NCBI GenBank assembly: GCA_015233755.1
Contig: JADFXA010000146.1
Coordinates: 1-5,828 of the forward strand
Source of the DNA: Desulfamplus sp.
GTDB taxonomy: Bacteria > Desulfobacterota > Desulfobacteria > Desulfobacterales > Desulfobacteraceae
Direction: 5' to 3'
Length of the DNA: 5,828 bases
Shown here: in pieces, positions 1 through 5,216 of the stretch
Layout of the letters: each line of letters opens with the position of its first letter
Position numbering within the stretch: the stretch's first letter is position 1
Made by a program: the position numbers and the translations under genes
Notes under the pieces: generated by a model
What the model was told of the DNA's origin: nothing
Database searches by the model: none
The model's input: only the letters and a program-made list of their open reading frames with translations

Positions 1-1049
1 ACAAGAGTAGTTTTGCCTGTGCCCGGCCCGCCTGTTATCACTGTAATTCTGTGGGATAGAAGCTCACGGACAATATCGCTTTGTTCTTCAGACAGCTCGA
101 GCTCAAGGCGATTTAATACCTCAAATGTTATCTCATCTTCATCTATACCATAATCAGGAACAGAAATTGATAACATTGCCTTGATTTTCTGTGCTATTCC
201 AGTTTCTGCACGATACATTTTTCTCGTGTATATATGTTTGAATCCTTGTTCCTCGACAACATCCAACCCATCAATAAGTTCTAATAATGCGAAGTAGAAT
301 TTATCAGCATCTGCTCCTGTAAGTCTTGCACACCTTTCAAATAGTTCTAAAGAATCAATAAACACATGACCATTAGCTTCATTTTGGAGAAGAATATAGA
401 TAATCGATGCCTTTATCCTCTCTGGAGCATTTGGATCTGTTCCTGTTTTAAGGGCAATTGCATCAGCAATTTCAAATCCAGCCTCTGGAACATCTTTTGA
501 TAGTTGATAGGGTCTATCTTTAAGTATTTTTAGTGCATCTCTTCCATAAAAATTTATAATTGCTGATGCGTGAGCTATTCCAATTCCGTTTACTTGAAGA
601 AACTGCATCACTTTTCTGATTGCATGATGCTGATCCCATGCGCGAGATAGAGTGAGCATCTTGGTTTTACCAATACCTGGTATTTCGCAAAGTCGATGCG
701 GCTCATTCTCAATTATCTCAAGAGACTCTTCTTTGAAATAATCCACAATTTTTTTTGCCATTGACTCCCCAATTCCTTTAATCATACCAGAGCCAAGATA
801 TCTTCTTATCTCAGCTAAAGTTGAAGGTAGTGTAACTTCAAAAGTCTCTACCTTGAACTGGTCGCCATATTTTGTATGTGACACCCATTTGCCAATGAGG
901 GATAGCATCTCTCCTTCTGCTACCCCTGCAAGGTGTCCAACAATGGTTACTGGTTCTTTGATTTCATGGATTTTAAGGCGGGCAATTGTATAGTGGTTAT
1001 CTTCGTTTTTATAGGTTATCCTATGTAGTGTACCTTTGATTGTGGCCAT
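1..1049 (-). CDS. recD2: RecD2-type (RecD/TraA family) ATP-dependent DNA helicase, N-terminal part, cut by window edge
   Basis: RecD2 is a superfamily 1B 5'-to-3' DNA helicase implicated in DNA repair and replication-fork maintenance in bacteria that often lack RecBCD. The 349 visible codons are the N-terminal part. Residues 1 to about 75 match the small beta-rich N-terminal domain. Three helix-hairpin-helix elements follow, around residues 86-105 (IKGIG), 122-131 (IPGIGK) and 153-169 (NGIG). A Q-type motif (LSEEQSDIV, near 319-327) precedes Walker A, GGPGTGKTT at 340-348 with Lys346. Motifs Ia to VI lie beyond the window. The start is ATG 1049-1047; an in-frame TAG at 1064-1062 rules out any longer ATG start. 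It begins 4 bp after the rlpA stop with no recognisable Shine-Dalgarno sequence, so translation probably depends on coupling to rlpA. The HhH-then-Walker A order separates it from RecD of RecBCD. Whether the full gene is intact cannot be seen. Confidence 0.93.
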   Translation of the reverse strand, partial: MATIKGTLHRITYKNEDNHYTIARLKIHEIKEPVTIVGHLAGVAEGEMLSLIGKWVSHTKYGDQFKVETFEVTLPSTLAEIRRYLGSGMIKGIGESMAKKIVDYFKEESLEIIENEPHRLCEIPGIGKTKMLTLSRAWDQHHAIRKVMQFLQVNGIGIAHASAIINFYGRDALKILKDRPYQLSKDVPEAGFEIADAIALKTGTDPNAPERIKASIIYILLQNEANGHVFIDSLELFERCARLTGADADKFYFALLELIDGLDVVEEQGFKHIYTRKMYRAETGIAQKIKAMLSISVPDYGIDEDEITFEVLNRLELELSEEQSDIVRELLSHRITVITGGPGTGKTTL

Positions 1050-1053
1050 TGGT

Positions 1054-1890
1054 CTATTCAGCTACAACAAATGAATCTTTTGCAATACCATCTTTTGTCA
1101 GTTTTTGATTAAACTGCTCCGCAGTATCAAGGTCTCTGAATCTTCCCACTCTTACACGGTAAAATTTACCCCTTGCATCCGTGTATTCGTTGATATGTGA
1201 ATTGATATATTTTCTTCCAAACTTAATTTTTTCCATCTGAGCATTTCTCTTAACTGTAAATGCCCCCACCTGAACAGTAAAATTACCTCTAAAATAGTCA
1301 ACAGGCCTATAGACTACTCTACCCTCTTGATCTGAACCAGTTGCTTCACCCAAGGCCACGACTTTAACTTGTGCTGTGCCAGGACCTGCTACCCCAAGCA
1401 TTTGAGCTGCTTTATAAGATAGGTCAATAACTCGTCCAGTTACAAAGGGGCCTCTATCGTTTATCCTAACATCTAACGTTTTGCTATTCTCAAGATTATA
1501 AACTCTAACCCAAGTTCCAAGTGGAAGAGTTTTGTGTGCTGCTGATACCCCATACATGTTATAGATCTCTCCATTAGCAGTCTTTCTTCCATGAAACTGC
1601 TCACCATACCAAGATGCAATACCTTGCTGAACAAATCCCCTTGCATTTGCAAGAGGATAGTAATATTTGCCTTTAATCTTGTAGGGTTTAGTGTAAGCAG
1701 CTCTTCTTGATGAAGAGTCTCTTGTTGATGAAGGTGTGCGATCTGATGATGATTGTGAGGAAGACGAGTTTGGACGTGAATAGATTTCATCTTCCTCTGG
1801 GTCAGGTAATACTGTAGCACTACAACCCGTTATTGTAAGAAAAACAAGTATAAAAAAAGCGTTTATAATGGATTTAATATTTGCCTCCAT
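1054..1890 (-). CDS. rlpA: RlpA-family septal lytic transglycosylase lipoprotein (DPBB + SPOR)
   Basis: Predicted outer-membrane lipoprotein that cleaves peptidoglycan glycan strands lacking stem peptides, acting at the division septum. The 278-residue protein has a hydrophobic signal segment ending in a lipobox (ITGC, Cys23), then a Ser-rich linker (about 41-61). The double-psi beta-barrel RlpA domain spans about 88-180 and the SPOR domain about 202-277 (begins NFTVQVGAF). SPOR domains bind denuded septal glycan. Glu108, His119 and Asp145 have the same spacing (11 and 26 residues) as the residues I recall as important in Pseudomonas aeruginosa RlpA (E120, H131, D157), so an active enzyme is predicted. 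The start is uncertain. The ATG overlaps the lon stop as TGATG, but no Shine-Dalgarno precedes it. GGAGG lies inside codons 1-3, five bases before an ATT codon (Ile5), where a more typical lipoprotein signal would begin. The stop is 4 bp from recD2. Confidence 0.95.
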   Translation of the reverse strand: MEANIKSIINAFFILVFLTITGCSATVLPDPEEDEIYSRPNSSSSQSSSDRTPSSTRDSSSRRAAYTKPYKIKGKYYYPLANARGFVQQGIASWYGEQFHGRKTANGEIYNMYGVSAAHKTLPLGTWVRVYNLENSKTLDVRINDRGPFVTGRVIDLSYKAAQMLGVAGPGTAQVKVVALGEATGSDQEGRVVYRPVDYFRGNFTVQVGAFTVKRNAQMEKIKFGRKYINSHINEYTDARGKFYRVRVGRFRDLDTAEQFNQKLTKDGIAKDSFVVAE

Positions 1891-1892
1891 CA
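1884..1892 (-). promoter_or_regulatory. TGATG stop/start overlap with Shine-Dalgarno-like GGAGG just inside rlpA
   Basis: The lon stop TGA (1892-1890) and the rlpA ATG (1890-1888) share one base, a classic termination-reinitiation junction. GGAGG (1888-1884) begins at the G of the ATG. It is therefore too late to serve that ATG, but could hold the terminating ribosome or serve ATT at 1878-1876. It is also just the Met-Glu-Ala coding sequence, so it may be fortuitous. Confidence 0.5.
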
Positions 1893-4316
1893 GATTTGTA
1901 CTTTAACCGATATTGATTGTTCTGTTTTCATATCTGTTATTGCATTTTGGATAACAAAATCCATTTTATCTGCAAAAATAAACTCCATGTTTTCCTTAAC
2001 ATTAGCTGGAATATCTTCCATATCTTTTTCATTCCACTTAGGCAGGATAATTGTTTTGATACCAGCTCTACTTGCTGCAATCATCTTCTCTTTTATACCG
2101 CCAACTGGTAAGACATCGCCCCTAAGAGTTATTTCGCCTGTCATGGCAAGTTTTTTTCTAACCACTTTTCCAGTTGCAAGAGATGTTAATGCTGTGAGCA
2201 TGGTAACACCAGCAGATGGACCATCTTTTGGAATTGCTCCTGCTGGAACGTGAATATGCACCTCATGTTCAGAAAAGAAATTAGGTTCAATCTGAAATTT
2301 ATCAGCATGTGCAATAAGATAGCTCATTGCTGTTCTTGCAGACTCTTTCATAACATCGCCAAGCTGACCAGTTAAGATAAGACCTCCTTTTGCCCCTTTC
2401 ATTGCCGCAGTCTCAACAAAGAGAATATCACCTCCAACAGGAGTCCAAGCAAGTCCTACCACAACACCTGGAACTGATATGTTGGTACCATTTTCCGGCA
2501 TATTGCGAATTGGTCCTAAATATTCATGCAGCTCTTTTTTGCTGATATATATTTTCTCTATCTCCTCTTCAGCAATTTTACTTGCAACTCCTCGACATAT
2601 AGAGCCAATTTCACGTTCAAGGTTTCTCAATCCTGATTCGCGGGTATAACCTGAAATTATCTCTTTAATTGCACTCTGGGCAAACTTTATCTGGTCAGTT
2701 TTTAGACCATTTGCCTCTCTCTGTCTTGGAATTAGATATTTTGTGGCAATTTTCAATTTTTCATCTTCAGTATATCCAGACAATTCAAGAACTTCCATTC
2801 TATCTCGCAAAGGTGCTGGAATTGTATGAAGAACATTGGCTGTTGTGAGGAATATCACATCAGTAAGATCAAACGGCACATCAAGATAGTGATCTGTAAA
2901 TGAGTAGTTCTGCTCTGGATCAAGAACTTCAAGGAGAGCTGACGATGGGTCTCCATGATATGAGGAGCTTACTTTATCAATCTCATCAAGCATAAAAACA
3001 GGGTTGTTTTGCCCAGCTCTTCTTATCTCTTGAATAATTCTGCCTGGTAAAGCCCCTACGTAAGTTCTTCTGTGTCCTCTTATTTCTGCCTCATCTCTGA
3101 TTCCGCCAAGTGCAATGCGGACAAATTTTCTGCCTAATGCTCTTGCAATAGATTTGCCAAGCGAGGTTTTTCCAGTTCCGGGAGGTCCTGAAAAGCAGAG
3201 AATTGGACCTTTTGAGTCATTTTTAAGTTTTCTAACAGCAAGATACTCAAGTACACGTTTTTTGGGTTTTTCAAGTCCATAATGGTCTTGATCTAAAACC
3301 TTTCTTGCAGCCTTTATATCAAGCTGATCTTTTGATTTTTTGTTCCACGGTAAAGAGGTCAGCCAATCAAGATATGTTGAGGCAACAACATATTCGGAAG
3401 AAGATGGATGCATTCTTGATAACCTTTTTATCTCTCTTTCCGCCTCTTTTTTTGCAGCTTCAGGAAGACCTTCAGACTCAATTTTCTTTCTATATTCATC
3501 AATCTCAACGCTCTCTTCATCTGTTTCGCCAAGCTCCTCTTTTATTGCTTTGAGTTGTTGGCGAAGATAATATTCGCGCTGCCGTTTATCCATATCTTCT
3601 TTAACCTGACTTTGAATCTTTGAACCCATTTCAAGGATTTCAAGTTGGTCATTCACAAGGCGGGTTACCTTTTTAAGTCGTGCCTTTACATCAATAAGTT
3701 CAATAACTGCCTGTTTCTCAACAACCGGTGCATTTATAGTCGATGCTACCATGTCTGCTAAAATATCAGGTTCTTGTATTGATCTTACCATTGCACCTAT
3801 TTCTGCTGGAAGACCTGGGGAGAGATTTACAATCTTCTCATACTGATCAACAATATTTGACATAAGAGCAAGAGTCTCTTTGTCATTTACATGTTTTTCG
3901 TTGTTGACCCCATCGATGCTGGAGCTGTTTATACTCTCAAGCACTTCAATACGTGCCTGTATATAAGGTTTTCCATTTATATACTCTTTTACCTTAAAAC
4001 GACTTAATCCTTGAATAAGAAGTTGTGCTCTGTTCTCCTCCATTTTTGCCATTTTAAGGATAACAGCAACGGTTCCAACATCGTAAAGTTCCCCTGATGA
4101 ATGTTTTGAAGAAATATCACTGCGCTTTGACAGAAGAAGACCAAGCATTCTGTTGCCAGCCATAGTTTCGTCAATCAGTTCAATTGCCTCTTTTTGCATA
4201 ATTACAAGGGGAAGCACCATTTTAGGAAAAAGATTAGTGTCAACAATTGGAAGGATTGGAAGTATATCTGGTATATGATCTGGGTTGAAATTTATTGAGG
4301 TTTGATTATCGCTCAT
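1890..4316 (-). CDS. lon: ATP-dependent serine protease Lon (LonA type)
   Basis: Cytoplasmic hexameric AAA+ protease that degrades misfolded proteins and selected regulators. The 808-residue protein is full length for bacterial LonA, whose E. coli member has 784. It has an N-terminal substrate-recognition domain (about 17-215, opening LPILPIVDTNLFPKMVLPL), a coiled-coil linker rich in Lys/Glu/Arg (about 220-305), then the AAA+ module. That module has Walker A GPPGTGKTS at 377-385 (Lys383), Walker B FMLDEID at 441-447, sensor-1 Asn494, candidate arginine finger Arg504 and sensor-2 Arg564. The C-terminal protease domain carries the Ser701-Lys744 dyad (KDGPSAG and GGIKEK). The 43-residue spacing equals that of E. 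coli S679-K722. The start ATG at 4316 has AGGA at 4327-4324, 7 bases upstream. It lies 82 bp downstream of hsp20 and overlaps rlpA by one base. No key residue is missing. Confidence 0.98.
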   Translation of the reverse strand: MSDNQTSINFNPDHIPDILPILPIVDTNLFPKMVLPLVIMQKEAIELIDETMAGNRMLGLLLSKRSDISSKHSSGELYDVGTVAVILKMAKMEENRAQLLIQGLSRFKVKEYINGKPYIQARIEVLESINSSSIDGVNNEKHVNDKETLALMSNIVDQYEKIVNLSPGLPAEIGAMVRSIQEPDILADMVASTINAPVVEKQAVIELIDVKARLKKVTRLVNDQLEILEMGSKIQSQVKEDMDKRQREYYLRQQLKAIKEELGETDEESVEIDEYRKKIESEGLPEAAKKEAEREIKRLSRMHPSSSEYVVASTYLDWLTSLPWNKKSKDQLDIKAARKVLDQDHYGLEKPKKRVLEYLAVRKLKNDSKGPILCFSGPPGTGKTSLGKSIARALGRKFVRIALGGIRDEAEIRGHRRTYVGALPGRIIQEIRRAGQNNPVFMLDEIDKVSSSYHGDPSSALLEVLDPEQNYSFTDHYLDVPFDLTDVIFLTTANVLHTIPAPLRDRMEVLELSGYTEDEKLKIATKYLIPRQREANGLKTDQIKFAQSAIKEIISGYTRESGLRNLEREIGSICRGVASKIAEEEIEKIYISKKELHEYLGPIRNMPENGTNISVPGVVVGLAWTPVGGDILFVETAAMKGAKGGLILTGQLGDVMKESARTAMSYLIAHADKFQIEPNFFSEHEVHIHVPAGAIPKDGPSAGVTMLTALTSLATGKVVRKKLAMTGEITLRGDVLPVGGIKEKMIAASRAGIKTIILPKWNEKDMEDIPANVKENMEFIFADKMDFVIQNAITDMKTEQSISVKVQI

Positions 4317-4370
4317 TCAATATTCCTATTTATTCAAAAATTATTTTTATTAGAATTTATCTTAAATATC

Positions 4371-4376
4371 ATTATA
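4371..4376 (-). promoter_or_regulatory. Candidate -10 box for a separate lon promoter
   Basis: TATAAT reads perfectly on the minus strand in the hsp20-lon gap, 54 bp upstream of the lon ATG, with G at the position of an extended -10 (GT before the box). No convincing -35 hexamer lies 16-18 bp upstream; that stretch falls in the end of hsp20. In such AT-rich DNA a perfect -10 can occur by chance. If real, lon would have basal expression independent of hsp20. Confidence 0.3.
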
Positions 4377-4385
4377 ACTGCTGCA

Positions 4386-4405
4386 TTCATAAAGCTATTT
4401 ATGAA
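4386..4405 (-). repeat. Perfect 8-bp inverted repeat spanning the hsp20 stop codon
   Basis: TTCATAAA (4386-4393) and TTTATGAA (4398-4405) are perfect reverse complements around a 4-base loop, and the hsp20 TAA (4401-4399) lies in the stem. The stem is AT-rich and no U-run follows on the minus strand, so it is not a canonical rho-independent terminator. It could be a weak processing or mRNA-stability element between hsp20 and lon, or chance. Confidence 0.4.
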
Positions 4406-4839
4406 AGTTCAATCTTTTGTGGTTTTTGTAAAGGGATTTTTGAAAGGCTGATCTCAAGAAATCCATTGGAAAATGATGCAGACACCTTTTCAGGGTCTAT
4501 TAATGTTGGAAGATATAAAATTCTCTCAAAACCTCCGAACTGAATTTCAGCAAGCCGATAAGTTCCAGGTTCGATTGGTGGAGTACGACAACGGTTACCT
4601 GAGATTTTAATAGCTTTGTTAGTAACCTCAATGGAAATATCCTCTTTTTCCACACCCGCAATTTCAGCCTGAATTATTATTTGAGTTCTTGTTTCAAAAA
4701 TATCCATCTGGGGTTTCCAGAGCCTTTTTGTAAGGCAAAACATTGGATTGATAGAGTGAAACATATCGTGTGCATGTTTCTCTCCTTTTGGTAATCGTCC
4801 AAAATCGTTTCCAAAATGAATCTCAATATATTCTTCCAT
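4399..4839 (-). CDS. Small heat-shock protein, HSP20/alpha-crystallin family
   Basis: ATP-independent cytoplasmic holdase chaperone that binds unfolding proteins until other chaperones refold them or proteases remove them. The protein is 146 residues, normal for bacterial members. A poorly conserved N-terminal arm (1-40) precedes the alpha-crystallin domain (about 42-134). That domain opens with PQMDIFET, has the AEIAGV stretch at 58-63 and ends with the family signature around SNGFLEISL (124-132). A short tail carries an I-x-L motif (IEL, 143-145), which in this family docks between subunits during oligomer assembly. The ATG at 4839 has AGGAG at 4852-4848 with an 8-base spacer. It is the first gene of the leftward block, followed by lon after 82 bp, which pairs chaperone and protease. 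Its ribosome-binding site and AUG can fold together in a hairpin (see 4837-4854), suggesting temperature-dependent translation. I give no symbol because bacterial HSP20 names vary. Confidence 0.95.
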   Translation of the reverse strand: MEEYIEIHFGNDFGRLPKGEKHAHDMFHSINPMFCLTKRLWKPQMDIFETRTQIIIQAEIAGVEKEDISIEVTNKAIKISGNRCRTPPIEPGTYRLAEIQFGGFERILYLPTLIDPEKVSASFSNGFLEISLSKIPLQKPQKIELS

Positions 4840-4854
4840 AGGGAACGCTCCTAC
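4837..4854 (-). promoter_or_regulatory. Candidate RNA-thermometer hairpin covering hsp20 Shine-Dalgarno and AUG
   Basis: In the mRNA, GUAGG (4854-4850) can pair with CCUAU (4842-4838). A4849 is bulged, and a further G4848-C4843 pair closes a CGUU loop. The stem holds the whole AGGAG Shine-Dalgarno (4852-4848) and the first two bases of the AUG. Small heat-shock genes are the classic hosts of RNA thermometers (ROSE, fourU, cyanobacterial hsp17). The sequence shows the pairing; thermal control is an inference. The stem is only about 6 bp with one G-U pair, so chance is possible. Confidence 0.45.
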
Positions 4855-4880
4855 CTGAGTTTTGATGATACTAAATAATG

Positions 4881-4895
4881 TTTTTTGTTTTTTTT
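4881..4895 (-). other. A-rich tract (A8-C-A6) in the hsp20 leader
   Basis: The plus strand reads T6-G-T8, which is A8-C-A6 in the hsp20 mRNA sense, 42-56 bases before the AUG. It separates the upstream inverted repeat (4901-4932) from the start-site hairpin. Such tracts can act as unpaired ribosomal-protein S1 landing sites, as UP elements if a promoter lies just downstream, or as DNA bends. No clear promoter follows it, so I favour an unstructured leader segment. Confidence 0.3.
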
Positions 4896-4900
4896 AATAA

Positions 4901-4932
4901 AGCATTTTAAATGATTTCTTTAATTAAATGCT
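4901..4932 (-). repeat. Inverted repeat AGCATTT-N18-AAATGCT upstream of hsp20
   Basis: Perfect 7-bp arms at 4901-4907 and 4926-4932 flank 18 bases. Two more pairs are possible across a one-base bulge. It does not match CIRCE (TTAGCACTC-N9-GAGTGCTAA), so HrcA control is not supported. If transcription starts near 4964, it would form a leader hairpin 5' of the start-site hairpin. Otherwise it could be an operator. No U-run follows on either strand. Confidence 0.35.
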
Positions 4933-4961
4933 CTAACTTCTTCAAAATAGGTTTCTAATTA

Positions 4962-4975
4962 ATTGTTTACACAAT
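4962..4975. promoter_or_regulatory. Small inverted repeat ATTGT-N4-ACAAT over the candidate hsp20 -10
   Basis: ATTGT (4962-4966) and ACAAT (4971-4975) are perfect inverted arms around TTAC, overlapping the candidate hsp20 -10 and start region. A wider pair, TTTACA (4967-4972) and TGTAAA (4994-4999), lies in the same stretch. Placement fits a repressor operator, but the arms are short and AT-rich, and no regulator is identified. Confidence 0.25.
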
Positions 4976-4999
4976 AACACCAGCTTTTTTTCTTGTAAA
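4971..4999 (-). promoter_or_regulatory. Candidate sigma-70-type promoter for hsp20
   Basis: On the minus strand TTTACA (4999-4994; 5 of 6 to TTGACA) is followed after exactly 17 bp by TATTGT (4976-4971; 4 of 6 to TATAAT). This would start transcription near 4964 and give a leader of about 125 bases containing the inverted repeat, A-rich tract and start-site hairpin. I found no good sigma-32 site (CTTGAA with CCCCATNT) in the region. Confidence 0.35.
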
Positions 5000-5027
5000 G
5001 TATCAATCAGCGAGCCATTTTAAATCT

Positions 5028-5081
5028 AAATCTATTTTTAAATCAATTGAGATGGCAGCGAAATCAATTTCAAATCTATTT
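5028..5081. repeat. Four copies of AAATC[A/T]ATT, operator-like array
   Basis: AAATCTATT at 5028, AAATCAATT at 5040, AAATCAATT at 5061 and AAATCTATT at 5072 start 12, 21 and 11 bp apart, close to one, two and one helical turns. Three of the four extend to AAAT-C[A/T]-ATTT, which is a near-palindrome. A partial copy (AAATCTAAA) starts at 5022. The array lies about 136-189 bp upstream of the rubrerythrin ATG and could bind a dimeric regulator on one face of the DNA. AT-rich composition raises the chance rate, and no known operator is recognised. Confidence 0.45.
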
Positions 5082-5089
5082 GTATTCAA

Positions 5090-5182
5090 TTTAAGTTTAT
5101 GATTAAATACATTATAAGCAGTTCAAATGGAGGCTGACGAGTAGGTTAAAAAATAACATTTATCCTACATTTAACTTATAAA
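5090..5182 (+). promoter_or_regulatory. Candidate rubrerythrin promoter region, two alternative -10 boxes
   Basis: Two boxes are possible. TATAAG at 5113-5118 has a weak -35, TTTAAG at 5090-5095, at 17 bp. TATAAA at 5177-5182 has ATAACA at 5153-5158 at 18 bp. The first would give a leader of about 92 bases, the second about 28. A third pair, TTGAGA (5047-5052) with TCAAAT (5070-5075) at 17 bp, lies inside the repeat array. Sequence alone does not choose between them. Confidence 0.35.
5141..5175 (+). repeat. Interleaved inverted repeats in the rubrerythrin upstream region
   Basis: GTAGG (5141-5145) can pair with CCTAC (5164-5168). GTTAAA (5145-5150) can pair with TTTAAC (5170-5175), and GTTA (5145-5148) also with TAAC (5154-5157). 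The first two stems interleave, so they could form a pseudoknot or exclude each other. TCCT at 5163-5166 is also complementary to AGGA of the Shine-Dalgarno (5206-5209), though over only four pairs. It acts as RNA only if transcription starts at the upstream promoter candidate; otherwise it may be a DNA site. Confidence 0.3.
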
Positions 5183-5204
5183 CACCAAATATAAATAATA
5201 GATT

Positions 5205-5210
5205 AAGGAG
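5205..5210 (+). promoter_or_regulatory. Strong Shine-Dalgarno of rubrerythrin
   Basis: AAGGAG lies six bases before ATG 5217, near-ideal strength and spacing, and fixes the start codon. Confidence 0.9.
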
Positions 5211-5216
5211 AACAAA

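Noticed and set aside
1473..1820. 115-codon minus-strand frame inside rlpA
   Set aside because: It lies in another frame of a well-supported gene, across its Ser-rich linker, and has no family resemblance or ribosome-binding site.
1917..2253. Plus-strand frames opposite lon
   Set aside because: Antisense to conserved Lon protease-domain coding sequence; the products resemble no family I know.
4322..4356. Thermometer-like masking of the lon Shine-Dalgarno by AUUCU
   Set aside because: Only five weak pairs, including a G-U, across a loop of about 25 bases, so unlikely to be stable.
4901..4958. Sigma-32 promoter or CIRCE for hsp20
   Set aside because: The TTGAA-CATTT pairing has a spacer about half the required length, and the inverted repeat does not match CIRCE arms or its 9-base spacing.
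5097..5117. PerR/Fur-like site near TTATGATT...CATTATAA
   Set aside because: Arms match at only 6 of 8 positions and the 5-base centre does not fit the PerR 7-1-7 pattern.
5127..5144. Five-codon leader ORF (MEADE) upstream of rubrerythrin
   Set aside because: No Shine-Dalgarno precedes it and it has no regulatory codon run; ORFs this short occur by chance.
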